Below, piece by piece: positions 23,399 through 31,894 of a stretch of DNA of 59,898 bases. The notes beneath the pieces are model-generated. The model was not told the DNA's origin, searched no databases, and saw only the letters and a program-made list of their open reading frames with translations. Source of the DNA: Spirosoma validum (GTDB taxonomy: Bacteria; Bacteroidota; Bacteroidia; Cytophagales; Spirosomataceae); assembly GCF_014699035.1 (NCBI RefSeq), contig NZ_JACXAA010000024.1, positions 1 to 59,898 of the forward strand, read 5' to 3'. The translations under genes and the position numbers were made by a program. Position 1 is the first letter of the stretch; every line of letters begins with the position of its first letter.

Positions 23399-25549
23399 AT
23401 GAGACCTGATTTTAGTAAACTAACTGAGCAGAGGGCAGAGAACATGGGGCAAAGGGAGGGTTTCCAGTCCTCTACGTCCTTTATCACCGCCGAAGGTATT
23501 AAGCTCAGACCGCGCTTTAGCGTAGCTGACGTAGCAAACGCAGATCATCTGGACTATGCGGCCGGGATTCCGCCCTTTCTGCGTGGTCCCTACGCCAGTA
23601 TGTACGTTCGACAGCCGTGGACAATCCGACAGTATGCGGGCTTCTCGACCGCCGAAGAATCGAATGCGTTTTATCGGCGTAACCTTGCGGCTGGACAGAA
23701 AGGTCTATCGGTGGCTTTCGATCTGGCTACGCACCGGGGTTACGACTCTGACCATCCGCGCGTCGTAGGCGATGTGGGTAAAGCGGGCGTAGCGATCGAT
23801 TCGGTCGAGGATATGAAAATCCTGTTCGACCAGATCCCACTCGATCAGATGTCAGTGTCGATGACGATGAACGGGGCCGTGCTGCCAATTATGGCATTTT
23901 TTATTGTAGCCGCTGAAGAACAGGGCGTATCTGCCGAGAAATTATCCGGTACTATTCAGAATGACATTCTGAAAGAGTTTATGGTACGTAACACGTACAT
24001 CTATCCGCCAGAACCGTCCATGCGCATCGTCGGTGATATTTTTGCGTACACGAGCCAGCACATGCCCAAGTTCAACTCCATTAGCATCAGCGGTTATCAC
24101 ATGCATGAAGCGGGTGCGCCCGCCCACCTTGAATTAGCCTACACGCTGGCCGATGGGCTTGAATACATCCGTACGGGTCTGCGGGCAGCCATGAGTATCG
24201 ACGATTTTGCCCCACGATTATCATTTTTCTGGGGTATCGGGATGAACCATTTTATGGAGATTGCCAAACTGCGGGCCGGACGACTACTCTGGTCCAAAAT
24301 CGTTAACCAGTTTGCCCCGAAGAATACGAAATCGCTGGCTCTCCGAACCCACTGCCAGACCTCCGGCTACAGTCTGACCGAACAGGATCCGTTCAACAAC
24401 GTAGCGCGAACCACCATCGAAGCCCTTGCGGCCATATTGGGCGGCACACAAAGTCTACATACGAATTCGCTGGACGAAGCCATTGCACTGCCCACTGACT
24501 TTTCGGCCCGGATTGCCCGCAACACGCAGCTCTATCTGCAACACGAAACGGACGTAACGCGGGCCGTTGACCCCTGGGGCGGTTCGTATTACGTTGAATT
24601 TCTGACGAAAGAACTTGCCGAGAAAGCCTGGTCCCTGATTGACGAAGTAGAGCAGCTTGGCGGGATGACCAAAGCCATTGAAACAGGCTTACCCAAGTTA
24701 CGGATTGAAGAAGCTGCTGCCCGCAAGCAAGCTCGTATCGACGCCGGAAAAGACGTGATCGTTGGCGTCAATCGCTACAAACCCGCTTTTAACACCGAAA
24801 TTGAGCTACTAACTATTGACAATCAGGCGGTGCGTGAGACGCAGATCGAACGGTTAAACGAAATAAAGGCAATACGGAACAAGGAAAATGTCCAGAAAGC
24901 CTTAGCCGATTTGACAGAAGCTGCCATGTCCCCTACCCCCGGTGAAAAGTCTAATCTTCTTGCTCTTGCCATTGAAGCGGCTCGACACCGCGCGACACTT
25001 GGTGAAATTTCTGACGCTATGGAAAAAGCATTCGGTCGGCACAAAGCCACAATCCGCGCCATATCTGGCATTTACTCAGCGGAAGTATCCGATGATGAAA
25101 ATTTCCGGCTTGCTCGTCAGATGAGCGATCAATTTGCCGAGCTTGATGGTCGTAGACCACGAATTCTGGTGGCCAAAATGGGGCAGGACGGCCACGATCG
25201 GGGCGCTAAAGTAATTGCCACAAGCTTTGCCGATCTGGGATTCGACGTCGATATGGGGCCGCTCTTTCAAACGCCTGCCGAAGTAGCCCGGCAAGCCGCC
25301 GAAAATGATGTGCATATTGTAGGCGTATCAAGTCTGGCAGCCGGTCACAAAACCCTGGTACCGCAACTTATTGAAGAACTGAAAAAAATTGGACGTGGTG
25401 ACATACTGGTGATAGCCGGTGGAGTCATTCCGGCGAAGGACTATCAATTTCTGTATGACGCGGGCGTGAAAGGTATATTCGGCCCCGGTACAGTGATTTC
25501 TATAGCGGCTCAGAAGATTTTAAGCGAGCTGATGGAAGGAGGTATGTAA
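23399..25549 (+). CDS. mutB: Methylmalonyl-CoA mutase large subunit
   Basis: 716 aa. The enzyme interconverts (R)-methylmalonyl-CoA and succinyl-CoA using adenosylcobalamin. The N-terminal arm reaches the conserved Leu-Arg-Gly-Pro-Tyr, the TIM barrel includes His-Cys-Gln-Thr-Ser-Gly, and the C-terminal cobalamin domain has Asp597-x-His599-x-x-Gly602, where His is the cobalt ligand. A G-rich low-complexity stretch at 23428-23460 encodes part of the variable N-terminal linker. The last 22 codons are duplicated in diverged form beyond the toxin-antitoxin genes (26246-26321). The present C-terminus Met-Glu-Gly-Gly-Met differs from the Met-Glu-Asp-Asp-Asp-Lys of the displaced copy. Confidence 0.97.
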   Translation: MRPDFSKLTEQRAENMGQREGFQSSTSFITAEGIKLRPRFSVADVANADHLDYAAGIPPFLRGPYASMYVRQPWTIRQYAGFSTAEESNAFYRRNLAAGQKGLSVAFDLATHRGYDSDHPRVVGDVGKAGVAIDSVEDMKILFDQIPLDQMSVSMTMNGAVLPIMAFFIVAAEEQGVSAEKLSGTIQNDILKEFMVRNTYIYPPEPSMRIVGDIFAYTSQHMPKFNSISISGYHMHEAGAPAHLELAYTLADGLEYIRTGLRAAMSIDDFAPRLSFFWGIGMNHFMEIAKLRAGRLLWSKIVNQFAPKNTKSLALRTHCQTSGYSLTEQDPFNNVARTTIEALAAILGGTQSLHTNSLDEAIALPTDFSARIARNTQLYLQHETDVTRAVDPWGGSYYVEFLTKELAEKAWSLIDEVEQLGGMTKAIETGLPKLRIEEAAARKQARIDAGKDVIVGVNRYKPAFNTEIELLTIDNQAVRETQIERLNEIKAIRNKENVQKALADLTEAAMSPTPGEKSNLLALAIEAARHRATLGEISDAMEKAFGRHKATIRAISGIYSAEVSDDENFRLARQMSDQFAELDGRRPRILVAKMGQDGHDRGAKVIATSFADLGFDVDMGPLFQTPAEVARQAAENDVHIVGVSSLAAGHKTLVPQLIEELKKIGRGDILVIAGGVIPAKDYQFLYDAGVKGIFGPGTVISIAAQKILSELMEGGM
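25476..25538 (+). repeat. Left copy of the duplicated mutB 3' end
   Basis: 63 aligned positions with 55 identities to 26246-26307 (7 mismatches and one 1-base gap). The longest identical block is 18 bases (25505-25522). This copy lies in the intact mutB gene. Together the two copies bracket the toxin-antitoxin pair as direct repeats. Confidence 0.9.
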
Positions 25550-25587
25550 CAACAAAGGAGGTAATAGTAAAGACAATCTGTTTGGCA

Positions 25588-25595
25588 TATATTTG
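25588..25595 (+). promoter_or_regulatory. Candidate -7 promoter element of the toxin-antitoxin pair
   Basis: TATATTTG matches TAnnTTTG exactly, 27 bases before the antitoxin ATG, giving the cassette its own promoter independent of mutB. The -33 element is not evident. Confidence 0.5.
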
Positions 25596-25621
25596 ACGCA
25601 TCAAAACCTATTGTGTATGCT

Positions 25622-25795
25622 ATGCTAACTTCATTGCAACTTGAATTATTAAAAACCTTTTCTCGTCCGATTCCTGAAGAACAGGTATTAGAAATCAAAC
25701 AGTTGCTGGCTGAATATTTTGCGCGAAAAGTAGACGAGGGGGTTGATACATTATTTGCAGAAAAAGGCTGGGACAGCAACACCGTAGAAAGTTAG
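25622..25795 (+). CDS. Antitoxin of a PIN-domain toxin-antitoxin pair
   Basis: 57 aa, acidic and predicted helical. The pattern Leu-Gln-Leu-Glu-Leu-Leu-Lys-Thr-Phe-Ser followed by Ile-Lys-x-Leu-Leu-x-x-Tyr-Phe-Ala resembles short antitoxins that precede PIN toxins in Bacteroidota and cyanobacteria. The C-terminus after Gly-Trp-Asp is shorter than I recall for the family. The ATG at 25622 is preferred over a GTG at 25613. The toxin gene follows after 38 bases. Confidence 0.75.
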   Translation: MLTSLQLELLKTFSRPIPEEQVLEIKQLLAEYFARKVDEGVDTLFAEKGWDSNTVES

Positions 25796-25833
25796 CTAAC
25801 TAATCACGACAGGACTCCCTACCACCACGATTG

Positions 25834-26241
25834 ATGCGCGTTGTTATTGATACCAATTATTTTCTGGCAATCGTACCGAGAGTATCACCTTATCGTCCAG
25901 TGTTTGATGCCTATCGAGCCCGTCGATTTGAATTGGCGGTAAGTACCGAAATTTTGAATGAGTATGTCGAAATCTTTGGGCAACGTATGACTCCGCTCAT
26001 TGCCGATAACTTACTCGAGTTAATCGATAAGCAGACGAATACAGTAAAGACCGAAATTTATTATCATTGGGGAATCATAACTGAAGACTATGACGATAAC
26101 AAGTTTGTAGATTGTGCAGTGGCAGCAGGAGTTACTTATCTAATCACCAATGACCGCCATTTTGATGTGCTACGTTCAAGAGACTTTCCGCCTGTAACAT
26201 GTCTGAGCTTAGCTAGTTTTATGTCTGTTCTTTCCAAATGA
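25834..26241 (+). CDS. PIN-domain toxin, VapC-like ribonuclease
   Basis: 135 aa, PIN_3/COG1569 type. The acidic active-site residues are visible as Asp6 (Val-Ile-Asp-Thr-Asn), Glu39/Glu43 (Ser-Thr-Glu-Ile-Leu-Asn-Glu), Asp in Phe-Val-Asp-Cys-Ala, and Asp in Thr-Asn-Asp-Arg-His. Such toxins cleave RNA when released from the antitoxin. The ATG at 25834 is preferred over the adjacent TTG at 25831. The displaced mutB tail begins 5 bases after the stop, so the cassette is very compact. Confidence 0.88.
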   Translation: MRVVIDTNYFLAIVPRVSPYRPVFDAYRARRFELAVSTEILNEYVEIFGQRMTPLIADNLLELIDKQTNTVKTEIYYHWGIITEDYDDNKFVDCAVAAGVTYLITNDRHFDVLRSRDFPPVTCLSLASFMSVLSK

Positions 26242-26245
26242 AATG

Positions 26246-26321
26246 TATTCGGCCCAGAACGGTGATTTCCATTGCGGCTCAGAAGATTTTAGGCGAACTG
26301 ATGGAAGACGACGACAAGTAA
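26246..26321 (+). pseudogene. Displaced 3' end of mutB
   Basis: This stretch repeats the last part of mutB at 87% identity over 63 positions and then reads in frame Leu-Met-Glu-Asp-Asp-Asp-Lys-stop. A one-base deletion relative to mutB lies near 26257, and there is no start codon or ribosome binding site in that frame. It looks like the original mutB terminus stranded by insertion of the toxin-antitoxin cassette. Confidence 0.85.
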
Positions 26322-26441
26322 TGTTGTATCCTTAGCCACTCTCCTCATTACGTTAAATTTTCCTAATTCCTGGTTTGAAACGGGTAAACTTCGCTGTCTG
26401 CCATTATTTGGTTAGCTATAGCCTTATTCTAGCTGATCGTT

Positions 26442-28673
26442 ATGGCCAAGTTGATTTTATTACTTTGCTTTCTACCCAGTCTATTTCTCTACGCGCAAAC
26501 CCCCAATTTCGACTTCGAACAACGTACCGCCGATGGTAAACCGACGGGCTGGAACCGGTTTGGGTCTCAACTGGGACCATTCGTTCTCGACTCAACAATC
26601 CGTCATAGTGGTCGCTACGCCCTACGTCTGTCAGATAACGTTAAGGGTGCCTTTCAGGCCTCCGACTGGCGAATACCCGTTACGTTTCGGGGGAAGACGA
26701 TTACGTTAACGGGTTACGTCAAAACGGAACAGACCGGACAGGAACCAGACGCATTTGCTGGACTCTGGTTAAGGATTGATGGAGAAGCCGGGCCGATCGA
26801 GTTTGACAACATGCAGAAGCGGGGACTGAGAGGCTCAATCGACTGGAAGGCCTACACCATCACGTTACCCTTACCTGAACAAGCTGTTATGATCCATGTC
26901 GGCGGGTTGCTGTCGGGTTCGGGTACGGCCTGGTTTGATGATTTCACCTTGATGGTTGATGGGAAGCCGTTTGATAAAGCACCCGCTAAGGTTGTCAAGT
27001 TAGCCAAAGCGGAGATTGATACGGTGTTTAATCAAGGGTCGGGTATCAACCTCACTACGTTAACGGCTCAGCAAATAGAGAACCTGACGCTGCTGGGTAA
27101 GATCTGGGGCTTCGTTAAATATTACCATCCGAGTGTGGCCGATGGTAATCACAACATAGACGCTAAATTGTTTCGGATCATGCCCGCCATGCTGAAATCG
27201 ACATCAATGTCACAACGTAGTGATGCGCTCCTGAAATGGCTAAGTACGTTTGGGCCTATACCATCGAACAGACCTAAACAACCTGATACGAGTAAAGCCG
27301 TCCACAAACCCGATCTGGCCTGGCTCACGAACGGTAAACTCCTAAACTCTGCCCTACGGACGCAGCTTGAAGCTATACACCTTGCCCATCGACCAGATAA
27401 GCATTTCTACATTGGCATGGCATCACAGGTGGGAAATCCCGAATTTAAACATGAGGTTTCCTACCGCCAAATGCAAACGCCCGACGCGGGTTACCGGCTG
27501 CTGGCATTATATCGATTCTGGAACGTTATCCAGTATTTCTTTCCCTACAAACACCTGATTGGCGAAGATTGGAATAACGTACTAACCGAATTTGTCCCAA
27601 AATTTGTCTCTGCCAACGACTCCTTATCGTATCGATTAGCCACCCTTGCCCTGATCGGCCGGATTCATGACACACACGCTAACCTGTGGGGCGACCGTAT
27701 TGTCCGTAATGAATATAAGGGCACGTACTTTGCGCCAGTGCAGGTCAGATTTGTTGAAAATCAATTTGTGGTTACCAATTTCTACAACGACTCGCTGGGT
27801 AAAGCGTCCGGTCTGCTACGGGGCGACGTAATCAAATCCATCGACAACGTACCAACTCAGACGCTTATTCAGCAGCGCCGACTGTATTACCCGGCTTCCA
27901 ATGAACCGACCCGACTACGCGACATCAGCCGGGACCTATTGATGGGTCATGCGAGTACGGCCAAACTAGATATTGACCGCGATGGCAAACCGCTGACATT
28001 AACGTTGAAACGCTACAAAGCCGGACAGGCACGATTCAACGAACGTATCGACTACAGTAGCTTTCCGAAAGATAGTTGTTACCAATTATTGCATCCTGAC
28101 ATAGGGTATCTGTTTCTGGGGAATGTAAAAGCCGATAAGCTGCCACCAATTATGCGCCTGTTCAAGGATACAAAAGGATTGGTCATTGACTTACGATGTT
28201 ACCCATCTGAATTTGTGGTTTTTTCACTGGGCAAATACTTAACGACACCAACACCATTTGTCAAATTTACGGGAGGCAGTATCCAGAATCCTGGTCTATT
28301 TACCTGGATCGAATCCTTAAAAGTAGGTCAGCGTGGGGTAGACAATGCCTACAAAGGCAAAGTGATTATACTAGTGAATGAACTCACCCAAAGTCAGGCG
28401 GAATATACAACCATGGCGTTTCAACAGGCCCCTGGTGCTGTTGTTTTAGGAAGCACGACCGCAGCTGCTGATGGCAACGTATCGCCTTTTGAACTGCCCG
28501 GTGGTCTGCGAACCATGATCAGCGGTATCGGTGTCAACTATCCCGATGGTCGCGAAACACAACGAATTGGCGTAAGTGTCGATATCGAAATGCATCCCAC
28601 ACGGAAAGGAATTCAGGAAGGACGGGATGAACTGCTCGACAAAGCCGTACTGCTCATCCGGGACGGTAAATGA
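26442..28673 (+). CDS. Secreted S41-family (tail-specific) serine protease
   Basis: 743 aa with a signal peptide (residues about 1-19, ending Tyr-Ala-Gln). An N-terminal beta-sandwich of about 160 residues (Asn-Phe-Asp-Phe-Glu start, carbohydrate-binding-like) is followed by a helical linker, a PDZ-like segment with Arg-Gly-Asp-Val-Ile, and the S41 peptidase core. The nucleophile is Ser651 in Thr-Gln-Ser-Gln-Ala-Glu-Tyr. The protease probably acts in the periplasm or at the cell surface. The 120 bases upstream hold the gene's own promoter region behind the displaced mutB tail. Confidence 0.88.
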   Translation: MAKLILLLCFLPSLFLYAQTPNFDFEQRTADGKPTGWNRFGSQLGPFVLDSTIRHSGRYALRLSDNVKGAFQASDWRIPVTFRGKTITLTGYVKTEQTGQEPDAFAGLWLRIDGEAGPIEFDNMQKRGLRGSIDWKAYTITLPLPEQAVMIHVGGLLSGSGTAWFDDFTLMVDGKPFDKAPAKVVKLAKAEIDTVFNQGSGINLTTLTAQQIENLTLLGKIWGFVKYYHPSVADGNHNIDAKLFRIMPAMLKSTSMSQRSDALLKWLSTFGPIPSNRPKQPDTSKAVHKPDLAWLTNGKLLNSALRTQLEAIHLAHRPDKHFYIGMASQVGNPEFKHEVSYRQMQTPDAGYRLLALYRFWNVIQYFFPYKHLIGEDWNNVLTEFVPKFVSANDSLSYRLATLALIGRIHDTHANLWGDRIVRNEYKGTYFAPVQVRFVENQFVVTNFYNDSLGKASGLLRGDVIKSIDNVPTQTLIQQRRLYYPASNEPTRLRDISRDLLMGHASTAKLDIDRDGKPLTLTLKRYKAGQARFNERIDYSSFPKDSCYQLLHPDIGYLFLGNVKADKLPPIMRLFKDTKGLVIDLRCYPSEFVVFSLGKYLTTPTPFVKFTGGSIQNPGLFTWIESLKVGQRGVDNAYKGKVIILVNELTQSQAEYTTMAFQQAPGAVVLGSTTAAADGNVSPFELPGGLRTMISGIGVNYPDGRETQRIGVSVDIEMHPTRKGIQEGRDELLDKAVLLIRDGK

Positions 28674-28675
28674 CA

Positions 28676-28710
28676 AAAAAGAAGCCCACTTCGTTTGATG
28701 GAAGTGGGCT
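28676..28710 (-). terminator. Intrinsic terminator between convergent genes
   Basis: A 10-bp perfect stem (28683-28692 with 28701-28710) and an 8-base loop is followed on the minus strand by TTCTTTTTTG. It terminates the membrane TPR gene and may also act weakly on the S41 gene. Confidence 0.85.
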
Positions 28711-28732
28711 CTCTATAATTGATAGCAATTGC

Positions 28733-30811
28733 CTAATACTTATTGATAATCGAATCAGGCAGTACTCTTACGTCGATACCCGTCGCTTTCAGTAGATTGG
28801 CCCGGTTGTTTTGCCCATCTACATAGGCCGGATTCACCACCATCGATCGATTGTAGTAATAGGATGCCAATTCCAGCTTCTGTCGATTATTCTGCGTGAG
28901 ACCTTCATTCTGGTAGATCACTCCTAGGTTATTGTATGCTGGAGCATACGCATTGGCCGCGCGCATGGTCTGTTTGTAGTAATACTTAGCTGAGTCTACG
29001 TTCGGCGTAATTTTTTGAAATACGTAGGCCATCGAAAAATAAGCTTCCCCAAAGCTCGGATAAATGCGGGTCGACTCCTGCAAGTGATCGAGTGCCCAGC
29101 GACCGTGTTTGTTCGCATGAGCGATATTCGTATCAATTAAAGCCTGCGCTTTTTTGATTTGCTCCGGCGCAGGTTTTGGTTTTAACGCGTTTGTCGCATT
29201 GGCAATCGAATCAGCTTTTGCCCGATCTTTCAGCCCTTTTTCAATCCATTCGTTTGCTACGTGTCGCTGTACCTGACAGCTATTGGGCGCGTAAGGCAGA
29301 GCTGAATTGAAAAGCACAAAATTATTTTCCCAATCGCGGTTGCGTTCAACGGTCTTGAACGAATACAATCCAGCAACAACAGCCATCAGTCCCAGCAAAG
29401 GTGCATATCGCATTAGCAAGGGTCGCGTTTCCAACGATGCAGAGGCCGGTTCGCTGATTTGTTCACTAGCGTTACGTACCAATAGTTTCTGCAAGCCCCA
29501 GATCAGGACAAAGCCAAAGCCCATCACAGCGGCATACGTAAATCGTTCGGCAAAAATACCGCCCCGTATCCAGATGAAACCCAGGCCGGGCGCCATCGTT
29601 ACGAAAAACCAGAACAGGCCAAAACCCCACAGCGTCCGTTTGACGAATCCTTTCCAGGTCAGCCAAAGCAAGCCAACGAACATAACAAAACCAGACCACG
29701 TTAACAGATCTCCTTTGCCGCCCGACGGAATAACATTGTAGGAGTAATCATACACCAACGGATGGGGTAAAAATAACAACCGAATGTAGTAGATCAGGAA
29801 TTTGAACATCGTCGATTTCTGCGTCTTCTCGATGGCATAGGGGTAGTTGGCCCAGTCAACTGGTGGGGTTCCGCTTAGTGTGCCAATCATAACTTTTTTC
29901 TGATAGAAGAATAGAGCCGCTACAATCAAAAATGGCCATAAACCCAGTAGAGACTGACCAATGTTTTGACGGGCAAACCAATACTGCATCGCTGGTATGA
30001 GAGCCAGACTAACAATAGACGATTCTTTCGACAAAAAAGCGAGATAGAGCGACAGGCAGGCCCAGAGGATCCAGTTCCACTGTTTTGTTTCCAGATAGCG
30101 CCAATACGTTAGTAGCATCAGCGAAATAAACAGGAAGCTCAGGATTTCATCGCGTCCCTTAATATTAGCCACAATCTCGGTATGAAGCGGATGAGCCATG
30201 AAAACCAGACCAATCAGAAACGCTGTGATCGTTTGAGCGGTCAGCCACTTTTGGAGCAGTACACCAATCACTAAACCCGTCAGACCATACAACCCGGCAT
30301 TGATCATATGGCTAATATTAGGATTGTCTTTAAAGTACTCCTGTTCCAGTGCGAATGTGATCAACGACAGTGGCCGATAGTAGCCTAAGGAAATATTACT
30401 AAAGTGCCAGAATTCGGTACGTAGTAAATCCGGAATACCGGCAATCCCTTTCTTGACGAATAAATTCTGCCCTACGGCCGCAATATCATCGAGCGCATAT
30501 TGATGCCCGAACGTATTGACATAAAGTAGAAAGCCCAGAATCGCCAGAACCGTCGGTGGCCACCAGACAATAGGACGCCGTTCAATGGGTAGACTCGAGG
30601 TGGGCGTCTGAGACTTCGTCGTCAGCGGACGCACGGGCGGACGTGATGTCGTTTCGGTGGGACGGCTTGCGCCAGGCCGCACAGCACCAGTCGTCGGCGT
30701 CAATGCAGGCTTGGGTGTTGCCGCCCGCTCACGGGCTGCCCTCTCGTGGGCCGCCCTTTCGTGGGCCGGACGCGGATTTTCGTTACCCGGCAATGGTTTC
30801 TTTTTAGCCAT
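28733..30811 (-). CDS. Membrane protein with C-terminal TPR repeats (TMTC/glycosyltransferase-like)
   Basis: 692 aa. Residues 1-75 are a low-complexity Pro/Ala/Arg/Thr region with a threefold 5-residue repeat (His-Glu-Arg-Ala-Ala). About 90-470 contain some 10 transmembrane helices with an Asp-Asp-Ile loop after the first one and Lys-Gly-Arg-Asp-Glu. This is the layout of dolichyl-phosphate-mannose-type GT-C transferases and animal TMTC proteins. About 540-690 are tetratricopeptide repeats. It could glycosylate periplasmic proteins or polysaccharide, but the substrate is unknown. Confidence 0.75.
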   Translation of the reverse strand: MAKKKPLPGNENPRPAHERAAHERAARERAATPKPALTPTTGAVRPGASRPTETTSRPPVRPLTTKSQTPTSSLPIERRPIVWWPPTVLAILGFLLYVNTFGHQYALDDIAAVGQNLFVKKGIAGIPDLLRTEFWHFSNISLGYYRPLSLITFALEQEYFKDNPNISHMINAGLYGLTGLVIGVLLQKWLTAQTITAFLIGLVFMAHPLHTEIVANIKGRDEILSFLFISLMLLTYWRYLETKQWNWILWACLSLYLAFLSKESSIVSLALIPAMQYWFARQNIGQSLLGLWPFLIVAALFFYQKKVMIGTLSGTPPVDWANYPYAIEKTQKSTMFKFLIYYIRLLFLPHPLVYDYSYNVIPSGGKGDLLTWSGFVMFVGLLWLTWKGFVKRTLWGFGLFWFFVTMAPGLGFIWIRGGIFAERFTYAAVMGFGFVLIWGLQKLLVRNASEQISEPASASLETRPLLMRYAPLLGLMAVVAGLYSFKTVERNRDWENNFVLFNSALPYAPNSCQVQRHVANEWIEKGLKDRAKADSIANATNALKPKPAPEQIKKAQALIDTNIAHANKHGRWALDHLQESTRIYPSFGEAYFSMAYVFQKITPNVDSAKYYYKQTMRAANAYAPAYNNLGVIYQNEGLTQNNRQKLELASYYYNRSMVVNPAYVDGQNNRANLLKATGIDVRVLPDSIINKY
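30726..30770. repeat. Three 15-bp tandem repeats in coding sequence
   Basis: Units at 30726-30740, 30741-30755 and 30756-30770 share the core TCGTGGGCCGCC with a few changes. They encode the Ala-His-Glu-Arg-Ala repeats at the N-terminus of the membrane TPR protein, a site where copy number could vary. Confidence 0.75.
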
Positions 30812-30907
30812 AAAAGCAAATAACTCGTCAAGTTCGGTCTTATCTGATTCTCTATATAGTTTTAGTAGAGAATTATTACATTTACAAACGTGTAAAGTTC
30901 CGCAAGA

Positions 30908-31789
30908 ATGTCAGCAAAATCAATGCATATGTTCAATCAACTGAAAACAATCCTCTTAGCCATTACGTTAGGCCTCGTCCTGGATGGTTGCCGCACAGTA
31001 CGTCCACCGTCGCCAATTGTTGTTGCTGCTCCTCTTGATCGTGCCAACAATATGGCTCTTGGCAATCCAAGCAGTGCAGCCATCAGTGATCCAGAAAATT
31101 ACCTCATCACTCGCCCACAGTATGTACTATCGTATAGCAGGAGTCGGGGCATCGCGAATTGGGTAAGCTGGCGATTGAGTACATCCTGGAAAGGTGACAG
31201 TAAGCGCACAAACGATTTTCGGCCTGACCCATTGATCCCAGCAGGCTGGTACGCGGTTCGTACCTCGGATTACACAAACACTGGCTTCGACCGGGGTCAT
31301 CTCTGCCCTTCCGACGATCGCGATGCTACGCCCGAAGATAATGCGGCTACGTTTATGCTGACGAATATTGTTCCACAAGCGCCACGCCATAATCGCGAAG
31401 TTTGGAAAAACCTGGAAGACTACGAACGTCAACTAATGAGTAAAGGAAACGATGTCTACATCATTGCCGGCGCAACAGGCACTGGTGGCACCGGTCAAAA
31501 TGGGTTTGCTACGTTGCTGGCGGGCGGGAAGTTAACCGTTCCGGCTACGCTCTGGAAAATACTGGTTGTTGTTCCAACAGGTACCGACAATGTGTTTCAG
31601 ATTACCGCTAACACCCGCGTTATCGCCGTGAATATGCCGAACGCACAAACAACCGCTGATAAACCCTGGCAAGCTTACCTAACCAGTATTGATGCGCTGG
31701 AAACACTAACCGGCTATGATTTCTTATCAAACGTACCCGTTGACGTTCAAAGCGTTATTGAAAAGCAGATTGACGGGGGCAATAGTTAG
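30908..31789 (+). CDS. DNA/RNA non-specific endonuclease (NUC1 family), probable lipoprotein
   Basis: 293 aa. The catalytic Asp128-Arg-Gly-His131 motif is intact, with the downstream Asn-Ile-Val-Pro-Gln and Asn-x-x-x-Trp segments of Serratia-type ββα-metal nucleases. An N-terminal hydrophobic stretch ends in Leu-Asp-Gly-Cys28, suggesting export and lipid anchoring. Extracytoplasmic nucleases of this kind degrade nucleic acid for nutrition. The start could instead be an in-frame ATG at 30923 or 30929. Confidence 0.9.
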   Translation: MSAKSMHMFNQLKTILLAITLGLVLDGCRTVRPPSPIVVAAPLDRANNMALGNPSSAAISDPENYLITRPQYVLSYSRSRGIANWVSWRLSTSWKGDSKRTNDFRPDPLIPAGWYAVRTSDYTNTGFDRGHLCPSDDRDATPEDNAATFMLTNIVPQAPRHNREVWKNLEDYERQLMSKGNDVYIIAGATGTGGTGQNGFATLLAGGKLTVPATLWKILVVVPTGTDNVFQITANTRVIAVNMPNAQTTADKPWQAYLTSIDALETLTGYDFLSNVPVDVQSVIEKQIDGGNS

Positions 31790-31805
31790 CCATCAGACCA
31801 AACGA

Positions 31806-31888
31806 ATTCTCCTGACTCTTTATAATTTGCTTAGCCCGTTATCGGAGACAAGAGAATTGTAAAGAACCAGGAGAATAAAATTTGCTTA
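31806..31888. repeat. Inverted plus direct repeat in a convergent gap
   Basis: A 22-bp inverted repeat (31806-31827 with 31855-31876, 3 mismatches) overlaps a 13-bp direct repeat (about 31821-31833 and 31876-31888, one mismatch, core ATTTGCTTA). It fills the gap between the nuclease and desaturase genes and may act as a two-way terminator, though no clean T-tract follows. Confidence 0.65.
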
Positions 31889-31894
31889 CTTATA

